Assembly: GCA_902363555.1 (NCBI GenBank) | Contig: CABJAM010000005.1 | Coordinates: 484,635 to 548,634, forward strand | Length of the DNA stretch: 64,000 bases | Direction of reading: 5' to 3' | Source of the DNA: Lachnospiraceae bacterium | GTDB lineage: Bacteria; Bacillota; Clostridia; Lachnospirales; Lachnospiraceae | Shown: in pieces, positions 35,578 through 45,055 of the stretch | How the letters are laid out: each line of letters opens with the position of its first letter | Position numbering within the stretch: position 1 is the first letter of the stretch | Position numbers and translations under genes: made by a program | The notes under the pieces: model-generated | Database searches by the model: none | Told to the model about the DNA's origin: nothing | What the model saw: the letters and a program-made list of their open reading frames with translations, nothing else

Positions 35578-36366
35578 ATGCAGGCAAAGGCATGGGAAGA
35601 CCTGAAGATCAGCGATGACTTTCTCTTTGGTAAGGTAATGAGAAATCCGGATTTATGTAAAAGGATGCTGGAAATTATTTTGGATATTAAAATTGAGCGC
35701 ATCGAATATCCGGAGGAACAAAAGGTTATTGATATCGCCGTAGATGCCAAAAGCGTAAGGCTGGACATTTATGTCATGGATGATCAGCACACAGTCTATA
35801 ATGTGGAGATGCAGACAGTCAACATGGATGATCTGCCAAAACGCAGCAGATACTACCAGGGGATGATCGACCTCGATCTGATTGAAAAAGGCGCTTATTA
35901 CAAGGAACTTAAAAACAGCTACGTTATCTTTATCTGTACATTTGACTTGTTTGGTTTAGGGCGGCACATTTATACATTTAAAAATACGTGCCAGCAGCAC
36001 AAAGAGCTGCTTCTGGGTGATGAAACCACAAAAATATTTTTAAACTCAGAAGGCACTATGGATGATGTCAGCAGCGATTTAAAAGCATTTTTGGAGTACA
36101 TAGCTGGCAAGACGTCTGATAATCACTTTGTTCAGGCTTTGGATAATGCTGTGGAAAAAGCAAAAGTAAATGAGGAATGGAGGCGTGAATATATGACATT
36201 ACTCATGCGAGATAAAGAAAACTTTGAAAAGGGTCTGGAAGATGGCGTAGAACGCATGGGCAATCTGACAAAGAAATTGCTCAAAGAAAAGCGTTACGGC
36301 GACCTGGACCGCGCTACCGAGGATAAAAAATACCGGGAAGAACTTTTCAAAAAATATCAGATATAA
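35578..36366 (+). CDS. Rpn-family (PD-(D/E)XK) recombination-promoting nuclease/putative transposase
   Basis: A 262-residue protein of the Rpn/PDDEXK transposase family. The N-terminus KISDDFLFGKVMRNPDLCKRM is typical. The nuclease core is RLDIYVMDDQHTVYNVEMQ, with the catalytic Asp and the E-x-Q strand near residues 61-78. The segment KRSRYYQGMIDLDLIEKGAYY follows the family pattern. Members stimulate RecA-independent recombination by DNA cleavage. Helical C-terminal parts are variable. It is a single gene. Confidence 0.85.
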   Translation: MQAKAWEDLKISDDFLFGKVMRNPDLCKRMLEIILDIKIERIEYPEEQKVIDIAVDAKSVRLDIYVMDDQHTVYNVEMQTVNMDDLPKRSRYYQGMIDLDLIEKGAYYKELKNSYVIFICTFDLFGLGRHIYTFKNTCQQHKELLLGDETTKIFLNSEGTMDDVSSDLKAFLEYIAGKTSDNHFVQALDNAVEKAKVNEEWRREYMTLLMRDKENFEKGLEDGVERMGNLTKKLLKEKRYGDLDRATEDKKYREELFKKYQI

Positions 36367-36376
36367 AACCATAGCT

Positions 36377-36415
36377 AAGGGGCTGTTGTTAAATTAATTT
36401 TCACAACAGCCCCTT
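36377..36415. terminator. inverted repeat between convergent genes
   Basis: AAGGGGCTGTTGT and ACAACAGCCCCTT, perfect 13-base arms with an AT-rich loop, between the Rpn stop and the GH3 stop. It probably terminates transcription both ways. Confidence 0.65.
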
Positions 36416-36424
36416 ATAATACGT

Positions 36425-39052
36425 TTACTTTTCTACTTTCACGGCCCAATCCAGGCTGTCAAAATGCTCACCATAAGGCTTTGCCCCCGCGTAGCAGGAG
36501 GACTTCATCACAATGCCGAGGATGTGTCTCACACAATCCTGTAGCTCGCCCACGGTCAGCTCGCCGCTTTCCACGGCCGCAAGGATGCCGGTAATATCCG
36601 TCTCACCGCCGGGCATGATCAGGTCATTGCCTGCTTTAATGCACTGGGCCGGTGAAGAATTGCCGTATTTGAACTTCTTATTGCCTACAAGGAAGGAAAT
36701 ATCCTGTGTGGTAAACCAGTCGGTCATCACCAGGCCGCCAAAACCCCACTCATCTCTGGCCACAGAGGTCAGCAGCTCGTAGCTGTTGGCGGTGTGCGTG
36801 CCATTGAGCAGGTTATAGGAGGACATGATGGACATGGGCTGGGATGTCTTTACGGCAATCTCAAAGCCCTTGAGATAAATTTCACGGATGGCCCGCTCGC
36901 TCACATGAGCATTGGTGAAATACCGGTCATCCTCCTGGCTGTTGGCTGCAAAATGCTTGATAGTCGTGCCCACGCCGGCATGAGACTGCACGCCCAATGT
37001 ATCTGCCGCCGCGCTTAAGCCCGCAACCAGCGGGTCCTCGGAATAGTACTCAAAGTTACGTCCGCACAGAGGGTTGCGGTGGATATTCATGGCCGGAGCC
37101 AGCCACAGGTGAACGTTAAAGTCCTCCATCTCCTTACCCACAATACTGCCCACAGCTTCGATCAGCTCCAGATTCCAGGACTGGGCCAGCGCGGTACCGA
37201 TGGGTATGGCAGTACAGTACTGATAATATGTAACGGCATCCTCGGGAATCGCTTCGCCTTCCACCAGCTTCACATCCCCCATCATCATCTCTGACTGGAG
37301 CATCTGTCCGTCGGCAGTGGTACTAAACACTGGTGTCAAACGCAGCCCTGCCGGTCCGTCTGCCAGAATAATGTTGCGTATATTTCTGTCCTCCAAAAGA
37401 AGGGAGGTCGTATCGCCGGCAGCTCCGGGAACATTGGCGGAAGCCGCGCCCACAATACTGCGGCCGCTGATACCTCTGGAAGTACCCACACAGATTTCCG
37501 TCATTTCCTCCACCGTGAGCTCTGCGATCAGATCATCCAGAGATGTACGGCCGGCCATCACATCGTCCATGGTCGTCTTCCTTTCGGTATTTACCGGACC
37601 CACAGCCTTTTTCCCATCCTCATAAACGGCTTCTTTCGTGATGATTTCGGACGCATCCAGCGCGATCACAGGCGCAGCAGCCATTTCCTCAGCTTCGCCA
37701 TCATATGTGTACGGTGCATGTCCGTTCCGGCTGAGTAATTCCAGTTCTACCGTATCGGCAAACAGATTTTTAAGCTGCTCCACCTTGGCTCTCTTGCTTA
37801 AATCCACGGCAGCGGCAATCTTTGTATTTCTGGAGCTGTTACCCACACGAATGTAGTATTTTCCAGGCTCCAGTACCCAGGAAGCACATTTATCACAGTA
37901 GGATGCCATGGCCGATGTTTTAAAGGAAATGGTCATGGTCTGGCTCTCGCCCGGTGCCAGCAGATCGGTCTTACCGTAAGCGGCCAGCTCCTGATACGGC
38001 TTTTCCAGCCGTCCGTCCGGTGCGGAATAATAAACCTGAACAACCTCTTTCCCGGCATGTTCTTTTCCGGTATTGGTCACCTTCACTTCCACAGAAACGG
38101 TCTGCGCATCCGCCTTTGTACTTAATACCTCGATGTTAAAATCCGTATAGGAAAGTCCGTAGCCGAAGCAGTAATTGGGCGTTATATTGAATGTATCAAA
38201 GTAACGGTAGCCCACGTAAATCCCTTCGGTATAGTAGCCTTCCTCCGTGTCGCCGTTATTATGGCTGAACTCATCTGAGGACGGATAATCGGCATAAGCC
38301 GCGGCCCAGGTAGTGGTCAGCTTACCCGAAGGCATAGTCCTGCCGCAAAGCGCATCCACAATAGCATAGCCGCCGATATTGCCCAACTGGCTCATAAGTA
38401 CAAGGGCATTGATACCGTCAATATTTTTAATCGCTGTTGTGTCGATGACACCGCCCACATTGAGAATGACGATAAATTTTTTATAGGCAGCCGCCAGCTT
38501 TGTGAGATTGGCAAGCTCTGTTTCCGTAAGCAGATAATCGCCCGCAGTGTTGAAGCGGTCGGCTCCTTCGCCGGAATTTCTGGCGATCACGTAGATAGCT
38601 GTATCCGTGTCAGACGCCTGGATCTGCTCGTCGCTTACAAGTCCAGCCTCCGGGTCTTTAAACGGCATGGACAGCGCCAGTGCAATCATGGGCATCCCCT
38701 GCTCCTGAGCCGCTTTATTCATTTTTTCAAAGTACTCCTGCTTGGCCTGTGCCACCTGATCCGTATATGTATCCAGCCAATCCTTCGTCGTTACCGTAAA
38801 TCCGGCTTCCTCAAAGCCCTGTTCAACATTGATCACCATGCGGGAATTGACATCGCCGGAGCCGGTGCCGCCCTTCACAGTCATACGGACACCATTGCCA
38901 TAAAGAGCAATCTTTCCGGTCTGCTTTAATGGCAAAGCTCCGTCATTTTCCAATAAGACCACACACTCCGGCGCAGCTTTCCGGATAAAATCCATATGTG
39001 TTTTTTCCCGCTCGCTGATCTCGCCGCAGGTGGGCGCGTAAAATTTAGCCAT
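36425..39052 (-). CDS. glycoside hydrolase family 3 beta-glucosidase with permuted domain order
   Basis: An 875-residue cytoplasmic enzyme with no signal peptide. The usual C-terminal GH3 region comes first (LLENDGALPL near 35; IVILNVGGVID about 215). A fibronectin-III-like domain follows (VSVEVKVTNTGKEHAGKEVV). The TIM-barrel domain comes last: ILADGPAGLR, IHRNPLCGRNFEYYSEDP, IKHFAANSQE, and the nucleophile Asp in GLVMTDWF. This permuted order is known in some bacterial GH3 enzymes. I start at 39052, eight bases after AAGGAGG; ATG 39058 is too close. It would hydrolyse beta-glucosides or related glycosides. Confidence 0.9.
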   Translation of the reverse strand: MAKFYAPTCGEISEREKTHMDFIRKAAPECVVLLENDGALPLKQTGKIALYGNGVRMTVKGGTGSGDVNSRMVINVEQGFEEAGFTVTTKDWLDTYTDQVAQAKQEYFEKMNKAAQEQGMPMIALALSMPFKDPEAGLVSDEQIQASDTDTAIYVIARNSGEGADRFNTAGDYLLTETELANLTKLAAAYKKFIVILNVGGVIDTTAIKNIDGINALVLMSQLGNIGGYAIVDALCGRTMPSGKLTTTWAAAYADYPSSDEFSHNNGDTEEGYYTEGIYVGYRYFDTFNITPNYCFGYGLSYTDFNIEVLSTKADAQTVSVEVKVTNTGKEHAGKEVVQVYYSAPDGRLEKPYQELAAYGKTDLLAPGESQTMTISFKTSAMASYCDKCASWVLEPGKYYIRVGNSSRNTKIAAAVDLSKRAKVEQLKNLFADTVELELLSRNGHAPYTYDGEAEEMAAAPVIALDASEIITKEAVYEDGKKAVGPVNTERKTTMDDVMAGRTSLDDLIAELTVEEMTEICVGTSRGISGRSIVGAASANVPGAAGDTTSLLLEDRNIRNIILADGPAGLRLTPVFSTTADGQMLQSEMMMGDVKLVEGEAIPEDAVTYYQYCTAIPIGTALAQSWNLELIEAVGSIVGKEMEDFNVHLWLAPAMNIHRNPLCGRNFEYYSEDPLVAGLSAAADTLGVQSHAGVGTTIKHFAANSQEDDRYFTNAHVSERAIREIYLKGFEIAVKTSQPMSIMSSYNLLNGTHTANSYELLTSVARDEWGFGGLVMTDWFTTQDISFLVGNKKFKYGNSSPAQCIKAGNDLIMPGGETDITGILAAVESGELTVGELQDCVRHILGIVMKSSCYAGAKPYGEHFDSLDWAVKVEK

Positions 39053-39192
39053 GTACATTTCCTCCTTAAATAACAGATAGGCTAATTATACCATATTTTG
39101 AACAAATAAACTTGAACTAATTAGACTTTTTTTAGCAGTATTCGGATATTTTAGGTGCTGCTTACCAAAAATATGAAGGATTTATTAACATT

Positions 39193-39735
39193 TCAAACAG
39201 TCTTTCTTCCCGTCAAAATACCGCGGACCTGCCGCCCGCATTGCGCATCCATGGCTTCCACAGGAATATAGAGATCCAGGTCTGCCAGCAAAATCCCTTT
39301 TTTATCGGCAAACACCGGTCCGATGCGATCCAGCTTGTAGCTGGTCTGCGCCCCGTTTTTCGTCACCACAATCGTGTCGGGCCCAAAATCCACCCGGAAC
39401 ATATCCTTTTCAAAGCTTCCCTCGTAATCCAGCTTTGTGCCGGGGAAACGTACCTGGAGCATTCCCAGGGAATTAAAAAACAAAAACAGGCTTACCGCGC
39501 AAACACCGATACACAAAGCCATTACCAACACATAAGGCTGTGATCCTACCTGATTAAAAATATAAATATCCTGCCATTTCCCGGAACCCCACAGCCCAAC
39601 GATCACCGCAAGAATAAAACATACCACCGTCGCCGCACGGACCCGCCTGCGATGGGCAATGTTCTGATTTTTATAATATAGCTTTTCCTTTCGCTGTTTA
39701 ACCCCACGGTCCGAACAAAATTCCACACTCAACAT
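39193..39735 (-). CDS. membrane protein of unknown function, PH-like C-terminal part
   Basis: A 180-residue protein with a basic N-terminus, two membrane helices (about 38-52 and 67-90) and a C-terminal domain of about 85 residues (DYEGSFEKDMFRVDFGPDTI, then TSYKLDRIGPVFADKKGILL) that looks like a small PH-like/YcxB-type fold. I do not recognise it by name. It lies 32 bases downstream of the M56 peptidase gene and is probably the third gene of that operon. Confidence 0.7.
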   Translation of the reverse strand: MLSVEFCSDRGVKQRKEKLYYKNQNIAHRRRVRAATVVCFILAVIVGLWGSGKWQDIYIFNQVGSQPYVLVMALCIGVCAVSLFLFFNSLGMLQVRFPGTKLDYEGSFEKDMFRVDFGPDTIVVTKNGAQTSYKLDRIGPVFADKKGILLADLDLYIPVEAMDAQCGRQVRGILTGRKTV

Positions 39736-39767
39736 AAAAACCCCTCCCTGACCGTATTATGGCCCCA

Positions 39768-41258
39768 TCATTTTCCAACATTATACATAACACTTCCGCC
39801 AATCACGATCGGCTGTTCGCTGGTATTTTCCACATACAACTGGTAAATGCCGCTCTCCTGAATCTCAAAACTTCCATATACCGCTTCTTCCAGGCAAATA
39901 TAGTGGAGGCAGCCATCCGGATAAATAAATCCCGCAATTACTCCGTCCTGCCGCAATGAAGGCTCCGTATATAAAGTTACCGTCTGTCCGGCCGTAAAAT
40001 AAACATATTGGACACAGCCTCCGTTTTTCGCCCCGACGTTTCCCATAAACCAGTAGATTCCATCGGTTTTGTCATAATCCTTTGTATACTCATAATACCT
40101 GTAAAATGTATTCTCATTTTCGGGTACACATTCCAGCGACCATGACCGGATAACGCCATCGGATACATAGTTTGTCACAAGAAATGGCGATTCATCAGTA
40201 ATTTCCAGAGACATCATATGTTCTGTATCAATGCCCCGGGCTACCGCCCGCTCGGCAAAGCCCCCGGCCAGCAATGTGACAATTACACCCACGCTTATAA
40301 ACAGTATCGTCAATACTGCATTCATGGTTTTATCAAGCTTCCGCTGTTTATATCCGAGGATTTCCTGAAAACGCTGTTTTAAACGCCTTGCATCCGGGCT
40401 TAAATCGGACATAAAATATTTTCTTGCATAAATCCGGTCGTTAAATATTCGGGCAGAGCTCTCCGATATGCTCAGCAAAAGCGCCAGATATTTTTTAGGT
40501 TCTACGGCAATCCTTCCGCCATAGCAGACATCGATATCGCAGGAAATCTCACTCCAGTATTCAAAATCGTCAAACATCCGATAAACGAGCGGATGAAACC
40601 AGAAGATCGTCCTGAGCAATAACAGGCAGCACCGTACTTTCAGATCTCCCCGTAAAATATGTGATACCTCGTGGGCTACAACCATTTGCAGCTCCTCCGG
40701 TTCATAAGAACTTGGCGGAAGGAGGATTTTCGTACGAAGCCCCGGACAGGCCGCAGGCACAGGTACCGGCGCGCAGTAGACAGAAATATCCTCACTCCAG
40801 TTAAACCCCGGATAAAGCTGTAAATTTCCATGATCATCTCTGGCCCAGGCGTCAAAGGCCATCGACTTCGCCATTTTCCCGGCGGCAGATACACTGCTGC
40901 GCTGCCTGGAAAGTGGAAGCGCCTTTAAATGATAAAGCGCAAAGAGTATCTGGCATATATTGATAAACATGCCGGCAAGCCAAAGGCAGGCCAGACCATT
41001 AAGCAGCGGCCAAAACACGTCTGCGTGGTACGGCAGGCCATACCATGCGCCGTCCTTTTTATAGTAGCGCATCGCCATAAGGATGTAATTTGCCGGGATC
41101 AGCCAGAAAAACAGCATGACGCAAAACAGGCGGCGCCCGGCCATATACATCCCGGCCTTTTTCATAGCCAGTGCAAAAAGCTTCCAGCACCCATAGGCTA
41201 TCGTACCGGCAATAGCATTGGTGAAAATCAAAAGCATCCCATTACTCATCCAGTTCAT
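39768..41258 (-). CDS. BlaR1/MecR1-like M56 metallopeptidase with novel C-terminal domain
   Basis: A 496-residue membrane metalloprotease. Several N-terminal helices precede the zinc motif HEVSHILRGD (about 194), then WFHPLVYRM, the EYWSEISCD region with the third ligand, and another helix near 312-330. Beyond it is an extracellular domain of about 165 residues made mostly of beta strands. There is no penicillin-binding Ser-x-x-Lys domain, so this is not a beta-lactam sensor in the BlaR1 sense. It would cleave, or trigger cleavage of, the BlaI-like repressor when it senses a signal. It overlaps the repressor gene by 17 bases. Confidence 0.85.
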   Translation of the reverse strand: MNWMSNGMLLIFTNAIAGTIAYGCWKLFALAMKKAGMYMAGRRLFCVMLFFWLIPANYILMAMRYYKKDGAWYGLPYHADVFWPLLNGLACLWLAGMFINICQILFALYHLKALPLSRQRSSVSAAGKMAKSMAFDAWARDDHGNLQLYPGFNWSEDISVYCAPVPVPAACPGLRTKILLPPSSYEPEELQMVVAHEVSHILRGDLKVRCCLLLLRTIFWFHPLVYRMFDDFEYWSEISCDIDVCYGGRIAVEPKKYLALLLSISESSARIFNDRIYARKYFMSDLSPDARRLKQRFQEILGYKQRKLDKTMNAVLTILFISVGVIVTLLAGGFAERAVARGIDTEHMMSLEITDESPFLVTNYVSDGVIRSWSLECVPENENTFYRYYEYTKDYDKTDGIYWFMGNVGAKNGGCVQYVYFTAGQTVTLYTEPSLRQDGVIAGFIYPDGCLHYICLEEAVYGSFEIQESGIYQLYVENTSEQPIVIGGSVMYNVGK

Positions 41259-41613
41259 CCAGAAAATCCCTCAATTCCTTCAAATCATCCCGGCTCAGCG
41301 CCTTCGACCGCCCAAAGGCACTCATCAGCGCGCCAACAGATTTCTTCCCCCAGAAATTCACGATGCTGCTCATCTGGGCATCCAAATAAGCCTCCTGTCC
41401 GATTTTGGCCGTATAAATATAGCTCCTGCCCTGCCGGTGGGATTCCAGATAGCCTTTTTCCACCAGCCTGGCCAAAAAGGTGGACACCGTCTGAGGCTTC
41501 CACGTCTTTCCCCAAGCCGCACATGCCTGAATAACATCCGACAGCCCCAGGCCTGTGGGTGCATCCCAAATACACCGCATGACAATTTCCTCAGACTCAC
41601 TTAGTTTTTCCAC
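41242..41613 (-). CDS. BlaI/MecI/CopY-family repressor
   Basis: A 123-residue winged-helix repressor. The segment SESEEIVMRCIWDAPTGLGL starts the DNA-binding domain, with TVSTFLARLVEKGYLESHR as the recognition and wing region; a C-terminal dimerisation helix follows. I chose GTG at 41613 because GGAGGT at 41621-41626 is seven bases away; the GTG at 41628 overlaps that site. It regulates its own operon through the inverted repeats at 41641-41692. BlaI proteins are normally removed by their M56 partner, here the next gene. Confidence 0.92.
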   Translation of the reverse strand: MEKLSESEEIVMRCIWDAPTGLGLSDVIQACAAWGKTWKPQTVSTFLARLVEKGYLESHRQGRSYIYTAKIGQEAYLDAQMSSIVNFWGKKSVGALMSAFGRSKALSRDDLKELRDFLDELDE

Positions 41614-41640
41614 AGATATCACCTCCACGTTTAAAGAAAA

Positions 41641-41692
41641 AAGAACTATGTTTGTAGTTATAATTATACTACAAACATAGTTCTTTTATCAA
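41641..41692 (-). promoter_or_regulatory. blaI-like promoter with mirrored operators
   Basis: The -35 TTGATA (41687-41692) and -10 TATAAT (41663-41668) are 18 bases apart on the minus strand. Two identical arms, AAGAACTATGTTTGTAGT and its complement (41641-41658 and 41668-41685), flank the -10. Each arm contains ACTA-N6-TAGT, a BlaI-type operator. The arms can also form a long hairpin, which may help end the valS transcript. Confidence 0.8.
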
Positions 41693-41819
41693 GTCATGTT
41701 TCTGCCAAATTATGGCGGATTATTTTAGCCAAATTGCTGATTTTATCGATTGTTATACTGGCGTCAGCCACGGCCATCTGTACGGATCGGATAGCTTTTA
41801 TTTTGTATCCGCACAATTT

Positions 41820-44477
41820 TTATTTTGCCAGAGCAGCCAGGCGTTCCTTCACCTGATCCAGCATGTTCGTATATTTTTCCAGCTTTTCACGCTCAGCGGC
41901 AATTTTGGCTTCCGGCGCTTTATTAACAAAGTTGGGATTACTGAGCATTCCGCTGCATCTGGAAATTTCCTTACCCAGCCGCTCTTCCTCCTTTGTAAGC
42001 CGCTCAATTTCTTTTTCCATATCTACCAGCTCTGCAAATGGCATATAGATTACAGCGTCATGGATCACTGTGGATACGGCGTCATCACCGATACCATTCT
42101 TATCCGGCTGTACAAGCACCTCGCTGGCATAAGCCAGGGTGGCAAAAAATACCTTGCTTGATTCAAAAATACCGCATACTTTTTCATTATCCGAAACAAC
42201 GATCACGCTCGCCTTTTTGCTCGGCGGAACATTCATGCCCGCCCGTACGTTACGGATATTGCGAACAGCCTCCTTGATCACCTCAACAGCCGCCTCGTCA
42301 TCGGCAAAATTCCAGGCTTCCCTGTACTCCGGCCAACTGGAGATCATAATGGACGCCTCTTCACTCTGAACGTTGCAGAAAATTTCCTCCGTAATAAACG
42401 GCATGTACGGATGGAGCAGCTTTAACGCCTGAATAAGAACGGTTCTCAGCGTCCACAGCGCGGCAGCCTTCGTAGTATCCTCATTGTTATAAAGACGGGG
42501 CTTAACCATCTCTATATACCAGTCGCAAAATTCTTCCCAGATAAAGTCATACAGCTTTTGCACAGCAATGCCCAGCTCGTATTTATCCATGTTATCTGTG
42601 ACATCCTTAGCCAGGGAATTGGCTTTGGACAATATCCATTTATCCGCCTGAGTCAGATCGTCCAGAGATACATTTTCAATAGAAATACCTGCTTCATCGG
42701 CCTGCTCAAAGTTCATCAGCATGAAACGGGAAGCGTTCCAAACCTTATTGGCAAAATTACGGCTGGCCTCCACGCGCTCCCAGTAAAAGCGCATGTCGTT
42801 GCCCGGTGCATTGCCGGTCACAAGGGTAAAACGCAGGGCGTCGGCGCCGTATTTATCGATCACTTCGAGAGGATCGATACCATTGCCAAGAGACTTACTC
42901 ATTTTCCGGCCCTGGGAATCCCGAACAAGGCCATGCATAAGAACCGTGTTAAACGGACATTTTCCAGTATACTCAAGGCCGGAAAATACCATTCGGATCA
43001 CCCAGAAAAAGATGATATCATATCCGGTTACGAGGACATCTGTCGGATAAAAATAGTCCAGATCCTCCGTTTTATCCGGCCAGCCAAGAGTGGAAAACGG
43101 CCACAGTGCAGAAGAAAACCATGTATCCAGCGTATCCTCATCCTGATGCAGATGGCCACAGCCGCATTTCGGACATTTTTCCGGCACATCAGACTTTCTG
43201 GCCACAATGATCTCGCCGCATTCCGGGCAATAATAAGCCGGGATGCGGTGGCCCCACCAAAGCTGTCTGGAAATACACCAGTCGCGGATATTGTCCAGCC
43301 AGTTCATATAAACCTTGTCAAAACGCTCCGGAACAAACTTCAAATCGCCGGATTTAAGGGCGTCCACAGCAGGCTTTGCCAGCTCCTCCATTTTCACGAA
43401 CCACTGCTTTTTCATCATCGGCTCAACGGTCGTCTTGCAGCGGTCATGCGTTCCTACATTATGGGCGTGGTCCTCGATGCGTACAAGAAGCCCCAGCTTG
43501 TCCAGCTCCTCCACAATGGCTTTTCTGGCCTCGTAACGGTCCATACCGGCGTATTTGCCGCCATTTTCATTGATTGTGGCGTCGTCGTTCATAATATTGA
43601 TTTCCGGGAGATTGTGACGTTTCCCCACTTCAAAGTCATTTGGGTCGTGTGCAGGGGTAATCTTTACCACTCCGGTACCAAATTCCATGTCTACATAGGC
43701 ATCTGCCACCACCGGAATCTCTTTATTCACAATAGGAAGAATAACCATTTTGCCGATCAGATGCTGATAGCGCTCATCATCGGGATGTACAGCTACTGCT
43801 GTGTCGCCCAGCATAGTTTCCGGACGGGTTGTGGCAATCTCCACCATTTCATCGGAGCCAACAACCGGATAATTTATGTGCCAGAAATGTCCGGCCTGAT
43901 CCTCATATTCTACCTCTGCGTCAGAAATCGTTGTCTGGCAAACCGGGCACCAGTTGACGATCCGATTGCCTTTGTAAATGTAGCCTTTTTCATACAGTCT
44001 TACAAATACTTCCTCAACGGCTTTATTGCAGCCCTCATCCATCGTAAAGCGCTCACGATCCCAGTCGCAGGAGGATCCCATTTTCTTAAGCTGTTCAATA
44101 ATGCGGCCGCCGTACTCTTCCTTCCACTGCCATGCCCGCTCCAGAAATTTTTCCCGGCCAAGGTCCGCTTTATCAATGCCCTGCTCCTTTAAAGCTTCGA
44201 TAATTTTGACTTCTGTGGCAATGCTGGCGTGGTCAGTTCCCGGCTGCCACAGCGCATTATAGCCCTGCATACGTTTATAACGGATCAAAATATCCTGCAT
44301 CGTGTTATCAAGCGCATGACCCATGTGCAGCTTTCCGGTTATGTTTGGCGGCGGGATCACAATGGTAAAAGGCTTCTTTGTGCGGTCAACCTCCGCATGA
44401 AAGTATTTCTTATTGAGCCATTTATCATAAAGCTTTCCTTCAATGGCCTGAGGATTGTACGTCTTTTCAAGATTCAT
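41820..44477 (-). CDS. valS: valyl-tRNA synthetase
   Basis: An 885-residue class I synthetase. The HIGH motif is in PPPNITGKLHMGHALDN (about 42), and KMSKSLGNGIDPL is the KMSKS loop. A CP1 editing domain with two zinc-binding knuckles (CPVCQTTISDAEVEYED; CPECGE..CPKCGCGH) is present, as is the C-terminal coiled coil (DMEKEIERLTKEEERLGKEI) characteristic of ValRS. It joins valine to tRNA-Val. A T-box leader with a GUA-like specifier lies upstream, beyond a small gene and a 162 bp inverted repeat. The coding region is long and clean. Confidence 0.98.
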   Translation of the reverse strand: MNLEKTYNPQAIEGKLYDKWLNKKYFHAEVDRTKKPFTIVIPPPNITGKLHMGHALDNTMQDILIRYKRMQGYNALWQPGTDHASIATEVKIIEALKEQGIDKADLGREKFLERAWQWKEEYGGRIIEQLKKMGSSCDWDRERFTMDEGCNKAVEEVFVRLYEKGYIYKGNRIVNWCPVCQTTISDAEVEYEDQAGHFWHINYPVVGSDEMVEIATTRPETMLGDTAVAVHPDDERYQHLIGKMVILPIVNKEIPVVADAYVDMEFGTGVVKITPAHDPNDFEVGKRHNLPEINIMNDDATINENGGKYAGMDRYEARKAIVEELDKLGLLVRIEDHAHNVGTHDRCKTTVEPMMKKQWFVKMEELAKPAVDALKSGDLKFVPERFDKVYMNWLDNIRDWCISRQLWWGHRIPAYYCPECGEIIVARKSDVPEKCPKCGCGHLHQDEDTLDTWFSSALWPFSTLGWPDKTEDLDYFYPTDVLVTGYDIIFFWVIRMVFSGLEYTGKCPFNTVLMHGLVRDSQGRKMSKSLGNGIDPLEVIDKYGADALRFTLVTGNAPGNDMRFYWERVEASRNFANKVWNASRFMLMNFEQADEAGISIENVSLDDLTQADKWILSKANSLAKDVTDNMDKYELGIAVQKLYDFIWEEFCDWYIEMVKPRLYNNEDTTKAAALWTLRTVLIQALKLLHPYMPFITEEIFCNVQSEEASIMISSWPEYREAWNFADDEAAVEVIKEAVRNIRNVRAGMNVPPSKKASVIVVSDNEKVCGIFESSKVFFATLAYASEVLVQPDKNGIGDDAVSTVIHDAVIYMPFAELVDMEKEIERLTKEEERLGKEISRCSGMLSNPNFVNKAPEAKIAAEREKLEKYTNMLDQVKERLAALAK

Positions 44478-44525
44478 GTTGTTCTTCCTTTCTCTGTATA
44501 AAATTCATGTTTCAGATCCGCCTGA

Positions 44526-44547
44526 TGGTGCAGATGATGCTGCACCA
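44526..44547. repeat. short perfect hairpin
   Basis: TGGTGCAG and CTGCACCA, perfect 8-base arms around ATGATG, touching the start of the 162 bp inverted repeat. It lies 49 bases upstream of the valS start. Confidence 0.5.
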
Positions 44548-44708
44548 GAGCGTGTTTTACAAATACTTTTCGCCAGCTGGGCGTTCCACTTTGTGGGAGA
44601 TTTGGCCCGAATGAAGGGCGCATAGCGGGCTATGTAACCTGAATTCGGGTCAAATATACCGCGAAGTGGGGCGTGCAGATGACGGGAAGTATTTTTAAAA
44701 CACGCTCT
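44547..44708. repeat. 162 bp imperfect palindromic element
   Basis: AGAGCGTGTTTTACAAATAC and its near complement at the other end fold the whole element into one long hairpin, with a central GGGCGCATAGCGGGCTATG region. There is no coding potential. It lies between the small membrane protein gene and valS, inside the T-box transcript. It looks like a non-autonomous mobile or dispersed palindromic element. Confidence 0.75.
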
Positions 44709-44717
44709 AGCGCATTT

Positions 44718-45002
44718 TCACATTAAAACACGTGATATAATAAACACTATGACCGCCGCTGCTGCCAGGAATATGGCAATGCCTTTAAATACACCGGCAG
44801 TGGTGCCCATCAGGTGGTAAAAATCCTCGTCGATCTGAGCATCCGCCTCATCCCACATGGCATCCCAGTCGTCGCTGTTTTCAGCGGGCGTTGTGGATGT
44901 TTCAGGCGTTGTGTTCGACAGGTTGTTCAGTTTTTGCGACAGCTCCCAGGAGGCTTCAGCCTGACGGCGCTTTAACATCTGTCCGATGAGGACGAGGACC
45001 AC
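44718..45002 (-). CDS. small two-helix membrane protein in the valS operon
   Basis: At least 95 residues: a membrane helix, a soluble middle (RRQAEASWELSQKLNNLS; a Thr/Glu-rich stretch; DDWDAMWDEADAQIDEDFY) and a C-terminal membrane helix (IAIFLAAAAVIVFIISRVLM). The conventional start is GTG at 45002, but no ribosome binding site precedes it. A perfect GGAGGT at 45045-45050 precedes an in-frame CTG at 45038, which would add LTILSILLLAAA and complete the first helix, so a CTG start is likely. It lies between the T-box and valS. Function is unknown. Confidence 0.6.
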   Translation of the reverse strand: MVLVLIGQMLKRRQAEASWELSQKLNNLSNTTPETSTTPAENSDDWDAMWDEADAQIDEDFYHLMGTTAGVFKGIAIFLAAAAVIVFIISRVLM

Positions 45003-45055
45003 CGCTGCTGCTAGCAGCAGAATAGATAATATTGTCAGAAAAACACCTCCGTTTC

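Noticed and set aside
35578..36366. An insertion sequence around the Rpn-family gene
   Set aside because: No terminal inverted repeats or target duplications are visible; the gene stands alone as these genes usually do.
39768..41258. A true BlaR1 beta-lactam sensor
   Set aside because: The peptidase and HEVSH motif are present, but the C-terminal domain lacks the penicillin-binding Ser-x-x-Lys motif.
42558..44192. 544-residue open frame on the plus strand
   Set aside because: It lies wholly antisense to valS, has no ribosome binding site and no family features; it is a shadow of the real gene.
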